The position numbers and the translations under genes are program-made. Positions 1 to 5,563 of a DNA stretch of 8,361 bases are shown here, piece after piece. The stretch covers positions 1 to 8,361 of the forward strand of contig CAJWRP010000069.1 in assembly GCA_913046025.1 (NCBI GenBank), read 5' to 3'. Under the pieces are notes generated by a model that worked only from the letters and a program-made list of their open reading frames with translations, was not told where the DNA came from and ran no database searches. The DNA comes from an uncultured Chloroflexota bacterium (GTDB taxonomy: Bacteria > Chloroflexota > Dehalococcoidia > SAR202 > UBA11138). How positions within the stretch are numbered: position 1 is the stretch's first letter; each line of letters opens with the position of its first letter.

Positions 1-618
1 AACTTACAGGACAAGACCTTCTGCGTCGAGAAGTTCGACTATCGCAAGGGCTATAAGTTCAGCACTTACGCCCACTGGTGGATTCGACAGGCGACCACCA
101 GGGCCATAGCAGACCAGTCCCGCACCATCCGACTCCCCGTGCATATGGTGGAGGTCATCAACAAGCTGCTTCGTGTTAGCCGCCAGCTTGTTCAGGAGAA
201 TGGCCGCGAGCCCACCAGCGCCGAGATTGGTATAGCCATGGAGGTCACTGAGGAAAGGGTCAAAGAGATCCTCAAGCTCACTCAGTCACCCTTCTCTCTT
301 GAGACACCTATCGGGGAAGAGGAGTCTAGCCAGCTTGGAGATTTCATCGAAGACAAGGACGCGTTGGCCCCTGCCGATGCCGCCTCGTACCAGCTTCTCC
401 GAGAACAGGTTGACGACGTACTCTACACGCTCAGCGATCGTGAGGCCCGAGTTCTTCAGCTAAGGTTTGGCCTGCTTGACGGCAGGACACGCACTTTGGA
501 AGAGGTCGGCCGCAACTTCGGTGTGACCCGTGAGCGCATCAGGCAGATCGAGGCCAAGGCCTTGAGGAAGCTCAGGCACCCTAGCCGATCGAAGAAGCTC
601 CGAGACTTCTTGGACTAG
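1..618 (+). CDS. rpoD: Primary (housekeeping) RNA polymerase sigma factor, sigma-70 family, C-terminal part, 5' end outside window
   Basis: The reading frame is open from base 1, so the gene starts upstream of the window; the ATG at 139 is internal. About 205 residues are visible. The piece begins in region 2 with [20 protein letters not shown], the core-binding and -10 recognition/melting segment, and continues through [16 protein letters not shown] (regions 2.4/3.0). Region 3 follows, and then region 4 with the -35-binding helix-turn-helix ([20 protein letters not shown]) and the typical RpoD ending [15 protein letters not shown] before a TAG. This degree of match is that of a group 1 (vegetative) sigma factor rather than an alternative one. 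The protein directs core RNA polymerase to ordinary promoters. An oddity is that the first 8 visible residues (NLQDKTFC) do not fit the usual GLxRA stretch before VEKF; see findings. A strong terminator follows the stop. Confidence 0.96.
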   Translation, partial: NLQDKTFCVEKFDYRKGYKFSTYAHWWIRQATTRAIADQSRTIRLPVHMVEVINKLLRVSRQLVQENGREPTSAEIGIAMEVTEERVKEILKLTQSPFSLETPIGEEESSQLGDFIEDKDALAPADAASYQLLREQVDDVLYTLSDREARVLQLRFGLLDGRTRTLEEVGRNFGVTRERIRQIEAKALRKLRHPSRSKKLRDFLD

Positions 619-648
619 TTCGTTCGGACGAATAATTAACTTGTATTT

Positions 649-698
649 AAGCCCTATCGAAGCTACGTACTGCTTATCTTCGATAGGGCTTTGTTTTT
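649..698 (+). terminator. Rho-independent terminator of rpoD
   Basis: A perfect 14-bp inverted repeat (aagccctatcgaag at 649-662 with cttcgatagggctt at 678-691) encloses a 15-nt loop and is followed by a T-rich run (ttgttttt, 691-698). It starts 30 nt after the rpoD stop codon and isolates rpoD from the downstream permease gene. Confidence 0.93.
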
Positions 699-707
699 GC
701 CTTCAGG

Positions 708-733
708 TTGCAGTCTCGTCGAATAGATATAAT
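708..733 (+). promoter_or_regulatory. Possible promoter of the TSUP permease gene
   Basis: A perfect -10 hexamer TATAAT lies at 728-733, about 30 nt before the permease ATG and just after the rpoD terminator. The nearest -35-like hexamer, TTGCAG (708-713), is only 14 nt away, shorter than the normal 16-18 nt. The -35 assignment is therefore weak and the promoter may depend on an activator. The predicted leader would be about 20-25 nt. Confidence 0.45.
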
Positions 734-763
734 CGCCTGAGTGGTTAAGGCTAGCCCTAAAAG

Positions 764-1519
764 ATGGGTACGCTTTCTCTTATACAAATCCTGGTTGCCG
801 TGCTGGCAACTCTCGCTGGTACCACGGTGTTAGCCTCTCTTGGATTTGGCATCGGTATGGTTGCCACTCCATTCCTGCTCCTTGTGTTGGATCCTCAAAC
901 TGCCGTCGTAATGATAAACGCCGTTAGCGTTCCCATAACGGCGATGCTTGTATGGCAGACGCGCCACCATCTCAGATTCAGAGAGACCCTGCCCATAGCT
1001 CTTTTGGGATTAGCAGGTGCGCTGCTAGGCGCTTATGTGCTGTCCACATCTGGTGAGCGAGTCCTCCGCCTGAGCATTGTTGTGCTCATCGTGATTCTTG
1101 CGGCAGCTACAGCTTTCAATCCCTCCTCGCTCCAGAACAAGATACCTTACCCCAAGGTTGTCGGAGGTATTATTGGCTTCATAGTGGGACTTATGTTGGG
1201 TTCGCTGGCTATAGGCGGACCTTTGCTGGTGCTATTTATCTTGAGCCAGGGTTGGGGGCGGCACAGCCTTCGTGCATCGATGTCGCTCTACCTATTCGTT
1301 ATCATGACCTCATCTACCATCGGATACATTCCTACCGGCCTGTTTACCCACGAACGATTGCTGCTGGTGCTGCTGGCCCTTCCGCCTGTATTCATTGGAT
1401 TCTGGTTGGGCAGTCGCGTGGCTACCCGTATGAATGAAATACTATTTCGGCGAGTTGCCATTGGGGTAATAGTGGCTTCTGGCATTTCGGTGCTGGTGCG
1501 AGAAATCAGCACAATATAG
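764..1519 (+). CDS. TSUP (TauE/SafE, UPF0721) family membrane transport protein
   Basis: This 251-residue protein is almost entirely hydrophobic, with about eight predicted membrane segments arranged as two related halves, the normal size for the TauE/SafE family. The family signature GFGIGMVATPFLLL lies at residues 27-40 in the first half, and GGPLLVLFILSQGW followed by RHSLRAS (151-172) lies at the equivalent place in the second half. Members move small anions such as sulfite, sulfoacetate and other organosulfur or C2 compounds across the cytoplasmic membrane; the substrate here cannot be told from sequence. An in-frame TAA at 758-760 fixes the start at this ATG. The Shine-Dalgarno match is poor (aagg at 747-750, 13 nt away), so translation may be weak or use a short, nearly leaderless mRNA. 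The gene stands alone between a terminator and a new promoter, and no sulfur metabolism gene lies nearby. Confidence 0.88.
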   Translation: MGTLSLIQILVAVLATLAGTTVLASLGFGIGMVATPFLLLVLDPQTAVVMINAVSVPITAMLVWQTRHHLRFRETLPIALLGLAGALLGAYVLSTSGERVLRLSIVVLIVILAAATAFNPSSLQNKIPYPKVVGGIIGFIVGLMLGSLAIGGPLLVLFILSQGWGRHSLRASMSLYLFVIMTSSTIGYIPTGLFTHERLLLVLLALPPVFIGFWLGSRVATRMNEILFRRVAIGVIVASGISVLVREISTI

Positions 1520-1591
1520 AAACGGCGTCAGGGAGGAAAATATGATTAGCCGAGCGGTGCTGGTTCGCAGCAAATCCCATGTTGCCGAGGT

Positions 1592-1620
1592 TTGACATGA
1601 GTTTCAGGCCCTCCTATACT
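1592..1620 (+). promoter_or_regulatory. Consensus sigma-70 promoter for the DUF1800-DUF1501-NHL cluster
   Basis: A perfect TTGACA (-35) at 1592-1597 is separated by exactly 17 nt from TATACT (-10, 5 of 6 matches) at 1615-1620. Transcription would start near 1627, giving a leader of about 80 nt before the DUF1800 ATG at 1707. It is the best promoter in the window and suggests substantial, housekeeping-sigma-driven expression of the downstream cluster. Confidence 0.8.
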
Positions 1621-1706
1621 TTTGTCTAATTTCCTATTCAACCTTAGCGGCGGCATGATGGGAAAATTAGTCTATTCCATTCCACTAGAGAGAAAGGGCG
1701 TGCGGC

Positions 1707-3113
1707 ATGCCTGACAGAGATGATATTGCGTTGATGGCCCATCTCATGAGGCGCGCTGGTTTTGGCGTAGCTCACGATGAGCTAATGGCCCGCGCCGATG
1801 TAGGCTACGAGGCCACTGTAGAAGAGCTGCTTCAGCCAGAAACGCAGGACCCAGTGGACCGGCTTGATCTACTACGCTACCACCCGTGGTCGTGGAAACC
1901 AGGCACCATCCAGGGCACGGGTCACGCTACGTGGCTGTTCGACATGGTGAACACCAAGGCACCACTGCAAGAGAAGATGACGGTGTTCTGGCATGGCATC
2001 TTCGCCACCGGCGTCTCCAAAGTCGATCACTGGGACGAGATCGTCGACATGGTGGACATGTTGCGAGAGAAGGGCCTCGGCAGCTACAAAGATATGTTGC
2101 TTGCGGTAGCCCAGAGTCCGGCCATGCTCTTTTGGCTGGATAACAACGAGAATCATGCCGACGCTCCAAACGAGAACTGGGGACGGGAACTGCTGGAGCT
2201 TTTCAGCATGGGTGTGGGCAATTACACCGAAAAGGACGTCTACGAGTGCTCTAGGGCGTTCACCGGCTGGACGATTACCCCCAAGCTGCCGCGCTTTCCC
2301 ATGGGGCGTTTCGACTGGTCCTTCGAGTATCGTGAAGAAGACCATGATGATGAAGAGAAGCTATTCCTCGGTAATAAGGGGAACTTCAACGGCCAAGACA
2401 TCATCGAAATCATTTGCAGGCAGCCAGCCACCGCCAAATTTGTGGCGCGGCATCTTTACAACTTCTTTGTAGCTGATGAGGCGCAGGTTCCGGCCTGGCA
2501 GACCGTTCCGCCGCGGGACCCAGAGGCGATACAGACCTTGATTGATGCCTTTGTTGAGAACGACTACGACATAAGGGCCGTGCTACGGGTCTTGTTTAAC
2601 TCTGATTTCTTCAAAGAGGCCCGCTTCTCTCGTATCAAGAGTCCGGTTGAGGTCGTGGTGAACACGCTGAGGTTCGTTGGCAATCGCGAATTCCCTGCTC
2701 CCGGCATCGGCAATCTGGGTCGGCAGACTGGTTACATGGGCCAGGAAGTCCTCAATCCTCCCAGCGTCGAGGGTTGGCACACAGGGCGGGAATGGATCAA
2801 CAGCGGCTCTCTCATGCGCCGCATCAACTTTGTCGCTGACCTGGTCGGCGATGTGACGCTGCCTGGTGTGAAGGCCATTGTGGACAGGCTGCGAGACGCT
2901 GGTGAGCTGACGACTGATGAGTTCGTGGATGTATGTCTGGAGCGGATGGGCCCGTTGGACCTGGATGGCCAGACTCGGCAGGAGTTAATCGACCACGCTT
3001 CCCTGGACGGTAACCTGGCATGGTCCACGGAGTCGCAGGCTGAACTTTCCACCCAGAGAGTTAGTGAGATGCTTCAGCTAATAGCCTCTCTGAGAGATTT
3101 CCAATACGCCTAG
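1707..3113 (+). CDS. DUF1800 domain-containing protein
   Basis: This 468-residue protein carries the DUF1800 family hallmarks in order. They are HLMRRAGFG (residues 12-20), KMTVFWHGIFATG (90-102), AMLFWLDNNEN (139-149), PNENWGRELLELF (154-166) with GNYTEKDV and AFTGW soon after, RQPATAKFVARHLYNFF (238-254), ARFSRIKSPVEVVVNTLR (305-322), and NPPSVEGW (350-357) followed by an INSGSLMRR motif. The length is normal for the family. The biochemical function is unknown; DUF1800 genes very often sit beside a DUF1501 gene, as here. No signal peptide, Tat motif or membrane segment is visible at the N-terminus, so a cytoplasmic location is inferred. The ATG is preceded by gagaaaggg (1690-1698) at 8 nt spacing, which supports this start. 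It is the first gene of a three-gene + strand cluster under a consensus promoter. Family assignment is secure; role is not. Confidence 0.93.
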   Translation: MPDRDDIALMAHLMRRAGFGVAHDELMARADVGYEATVEELLQPETQDPVDRLDLLRYHPWSWKPGTIQGTGHATWLFDMVNTKAPLQEKMTVFWHGIFATGVSKVDHWDEIVDMVDMLREKGLGSYKDMLLAVAQSPAMLFWLDNNENHADAPNENWGRELLELFSMGVGNYTEKDVYECSRAFTGWTITPKLPRFPMGRFDWSFEYREEDHDDEEKLFLGNKGNFNGQDIIEIICRQPATAKFVARHLYNFFVADEAQVPAWQTVPPRDPEAIQTLIDAFVENDYDIRAVLRVLFNSDFFKEARFSRIKSPVEVVVNTLRFVGNREFPAPGIGNLGRQTGYMGQEVLNPPSVEGWHTGREWINSGSLMRRINFVADLVGDVTLPGVKAIVDRLRDAGELTTDEFVDVCLERMGPLDLDGQTRQELIDHASLDGNLAWSTESQAELSTQRVSEMLQLIASLRDFQYA

Positions 3114-3125
3114 GGGGTTTCCAGG

Positions 3126-3151
3126 CATGAGCAGAGTCCAATATGCTCATG
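3126..3151 (+). repeat. Intercistronic stem-loop between DUF1800 and DUF1501 genes
   Basis: A perfect 8-bp inverted repeat (catgagca at 3126-3133, tgctcatg at 3144-3151) has a 10-nt loop and lies 12 nt after the DUF1800 stop. No T-tract follows, so it is unlikely to be a terminator. It could act as an RNA processing or stability element, or be chance. Confidence 0.4.
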
Positions 3152-3213
3152 AGCTAATGTCTTACCACTTCCGCTAATAGTGCAACAATATCCGTAACAA
3201 ACGGGAGATATAT

Positions 3214-4350
3214 ATGGTCACCGTTGATAAGAAAGATCCTGTCCTGGTCGTGCTGCAGCTATCCGGTGGTAACGACTACCTTAATACTGTCGTGCCCTAC
3301 GGTAACGACCTCTACTACGACTACAGGCCTTCTGTCGGCATACCACAAGACAAGGTGCTGCACATAGACAATGAGTTTGGACTGCATCCCAGTTTAGGCC
3401 CGATCAAGGATCTCTACCAGCAGGGCAACGTGGCCATCGTTCATGGCATAGGTTATGAGAACTCGCCGCGCTCTCACTTCCGATCAATGGACATTTGGCA
3501 CACCTGCGAGCCTGACGACGTAGGCACCGAGGGCTGGTTGGGACGTGTCATACGAGAGATAGACCCTAAGAAGGAAAACGTCGTTACCGGAGTGAGCTTC
3601 GGCCCCAGTATGTTCAGGGCCATGGCCGTTCCCGGAGTTCCTATAGCCGTAGTGGAAAATCTGGAAGACTACGGCCTCTTACCGGGAATCAGCATGACGG
3701 AGCAGCGTCAACGGATTCTCGACCGATTTTCCCGCCTCTATGGTCAGGCCATCGGACGGGGCCCTGTCATGGAATTCCTAGGCCAAACGGGATTGGACGC
3801 TTTGAAGGGAGCAGATGTCCTTAAGGTGGCCCCACAAATCTACTCCTCCTCCATTGAATACGCCGAGACTACTTTGGCCAAGAAGCTAAAGGGAATAGCC
3901 CAAGTGCACCTCGCTGGTCTTGGAAGCCGGGTGTTCTACTGCGACCATGGAAGCTACGATTCCCATGCTGGTCAGCCTAGCATGCTGTCTGTGCTGTTCG
4001 AGGACCTTTCCACGGCCGTTCGAGACTTCTTTGATGACCTGCGGGAACACGAGGCAGCAGACAATGTCGTTATGCTGATATTCTCGGAGTTTGGCCGCAG
4101 AACACACGATAACGGCTCTGGTACGGACCATGGCGCGGCGGGCGTAGCCTTCTTGATCGGCGATCGAGTTAAGGGCGGCCAGTACAGTGTCATGCCATCG
4201 CTAAAGTCGAAGGACCTACAACAGGGTGACCCTGTGCCCAATCTGGACTTCCGGAGCCTCTACACGTCGATACTAGAGGACTGGATGCTAATGGATGCCC
4301 ATCCGATCGTTGATGGCTCGTTCGAGAAGCTGGACCTGATAGAGGCCTAG
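3214..4350 (+). CDS. DUF1501 domain-containing protein (alkaline phosphatase/sulfatase superfamily-like), without export signal
   Basis: This 378-residue protein matches DUF1501 from end to end. It shows VVLQLSGGNDYLNTVVPY (residues 12-29), ENSPRSHFRSMDIWHT (82-97), EGWLGR (106-111), CDHGSYDSHAGQ (243-254), IFSEFGRR (289-296) with GTDHGAAG (303-310) after it, and LDFRSLYTSILEDW (344-357). The acidic/His motifs (GGND, D249-S-H251, D305-H306) resemble the metal-binding positions of the alkaline phosphatase superfamily, to which the family is related; catalysis is not demonstrated. Most family members begin with a twin-arginine signal peptide. Here the N-terminus is the short polar MVTVDKKDPV running straight into the first beta strand, so the protein is predicted to be cytoplasmic. 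A good ribosome binding site (gggag, 3203-3207, 6 nt spacing) supports the ATG. It lies 100 nt after the DUF1800 gene and 42 nt before the NHL gene, and is probably co-transcribed with both. Confidence 0.92.
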   Translation: MVTVDKKDPVLVVLQLSGGNDYLNTVVPYGNDLYYDYRPSVGIPQDKVLHIDNEFGLHPSLGPIKDLYQQGNVAIVHGIGYENSPRSHFRSMDIWHTCEPDDVGTEGWLGRVIREIDPKKENVVTGVSFGPSMFRAMAVPGVPIAVVENLEDYGLLPGISMTEQRQRILDRFSRLYGQAIGRGPVMEFLGQTGLDALKGADVLKVAPQIYSSSIEYAETTLAKKLKGIAQVHLAGLGSRVFYCDHGSYDSHAGQPSMLSVLFEDLSTAVRDFFDDLREHEAADNVVMLIFSEFGRRTHDNGSGTDHGAAGVAFLIGDRVKGGQYSVMPSLKSKDLQQGDPVPNLDFRSLYTSILEDWMLMDAHPIVDGSFEKLDLIEA

Positions 4351-4392
4351 CCGATTGCACCGTCTAATAATAATGAGACCTCAGGTGGATAA

Positions 4393-5427
4393 ATGCTTAC
4401 GACCGTAGTCGCGGGACGAACCTTTGATTACAGCCATGCTGTTGGCGGCCTATACATGCCCATGCCTGTGGCAGTGGCCTGTGGCTCAGGAGACACGGTC
4501 TACGTAGTAAGCCGTCAGTACGAGCAAATTCTCGATGTGCCATGGAATGAGACTGCCACTTATGCTCAGGTAAACGTGTTCAATATCACGGCTATGGCAA
4601 ACGAGGAAGAGCATCTCAGGAAAATCAGCCGATACGGCGACTCCGAGGGCCAGCTGATATGGCCCGCCGGTATAGCACTTGATTCGGACGACAACGTGTA
4701 CATCACGGACGAGTGGATGAATCGCGTCTCGGTTTTCACGGCAGATGGCGAGTTCATTAAACTCTGGGGTAAAGCCGGCGATGGCGAATGTGAATTCAAT
4801 AGGCCTTCGGGCATCGCCATAGCCCCTGATGGTACGTTGCTTGTTGTTGATAGTCTTAACCACAAGGTGCAGCAACTGACCGCGGATGGCGTTTTTGTAT
4901 CCGAGTTTGGCCGAAAAGGAAGCGGCGAAGGTCAGTTCGACTCACCATGGGGTATCACAACGGACAAGGAAGGCTTCGTCTACGTAGCTGATCACAAGAA
5001 CCATCGTGTTCAGAAATTTACGGCAGATGGTGGATATGTCATGTCGTTCGGCAGCTGTGGCGACGGTAAAGGGCAGTTGACCCGCCCAAGTGACGTTGCT
5101 GTGGATCCGGACGGCGACGTCTACGTATGTGATTGGGCTAATGATCGGGTGCAGGTATTTTCGCCTGACGGACGCTACCTCACAAGCCTGGTAGGTGACG
5201 CTCAGGAGTTGGCGAAGTGGCACCGGGAGCAGGTGGTCGCCAACGCCGACGTACAGAAGGCACGCCGTCGAGTTTACACAATGGAGCCTGAGTGGCGCTT
5301 CTCTATGCCCACGGGATTAACGTTCGACGAAGCCAAATCGCGTCTGATCGTCACCGATACGCAACGGGGCCGAGTCCAGATATACAACAAGCTTCACGAC
5401 TACATGGAGCCACAGTTTAATCTATAG
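4393..5427 (+). CDS. NHL-repeat beta-propeller protein
   Basis: This 344-residue protein is built from NHL repeats. Clear blades start near residues 89 (WPAGIALDSDDNVYITD), 136 (NRPSGIAIAPDGTLLVVDS), 184 (SPWGITTDKEGFVYVAD) and 231 (RPSDVAVDPDGDVYVCD), each ending in an RV(Q/S)-F/L strand and a G-rich turn such as FGRKGSGEGQF. More divergent blades lie at about 20-66 and 304-333, giving a probable six-bladed propeller. A charged, helix-like insert of about 35 residues (269-303) separates the last two blades. Such propellers usually act as binding or scaffold modules, and a few NHL enzymes exist (for example peptidylglycine lyase domains); no catalytic set is recognised here. There is no signal peptide. 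The start is supported by aggtgg (4383-4388), 4 nt before the ATG. As the last gene of the cluster, it may bind a partner or substrate of the DUF1800/DUF1501 pair. Confidence 0.9.
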   Translation: MLTTVVAGRTFDYSHAVGGLYMPMPVAVACGSGDTVYVVSRQYEQILDVPWNETATYAQVNVFNITAMANEEEHLRKISRYGDSEGQLIWPAGIALDSDDNVYITDEWMNRVSVFTADGEFIKLWGKAGDGECEFNRPSGIAIAPDGTLLVVDSLNHKVQQLTADGVFVSEFGRKGSGEGQFDSPWGITTDKEGFVYVADHKNHRVQKFTADGGYVMSFGSCGDGKGQLTRPSDVAVDPDGDVYVCDWANDRVQVFSPDGRYLTSLVGDAQELAKWHREQVVANADVQKARRRVYTMEPEWRFSMPTGLTFDEAKSRLIVTDTQRGRVQIYNKLHDYMEPQFNL

Positions 5428-5482
5428 CAAGCACTGCTACAGAAGTCATCTTGACTAGTAGAGTGCACCGCTTGATACAACA

Positions 5483-5524
5483 AAGAGGCCAGACCAATTC
5501 ATGTTGATCTGGCCTCTTGCTTTG
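5483..5524. terminator. Bidirectional intrinsic terminator between convergent operons
   Basis: An 11-bp perfect stem (aagaggccaga at 5483-5493 with tctggcctctt at 5508-5518) continues, after one C-A mismatch, with 3 more pairs (caa/ttg) around a 6-nt loop. On the + strand it is followed by a modest T-rich tail (cttgctttg). On the - strand the tail reads ctttgttgtat. It lies 55 nt past the NHL stop and 45 nt past the proX stop, so it can end both the + strand cluster and the - strand proVWX operon. Confidence 0.8.
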
Positions 5525-5563
5525 CCATTAAATCACTTTAGGCAGGTAATCCGGGGTTATATA

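Noticed and set aside
1872..2345. 157-codon open frame on the - strand inside the DUF1800 gene
   Set aside because: It is antisense to highly conserved DUF1800 motifs, has no recognisable domain and no separate promoter or ribosome binding site.
3127..3177. 16-codon ORF (MSRVQYAHELMSYHFR) after the DUF1800 stop, preceded by an aggggg stretch
   Set aside because: It is very short and its start coincides with the inverted repeat; nothing beyond a weak ribosome binding site supports translation.
5450..5478. TTGACT followed 17 nt later by GATACA on the + strand in the convergent gap
   Set aside because: The -10 matches only 3 of 6 positions, and transcription would run straight into the terminator with no gene to read.
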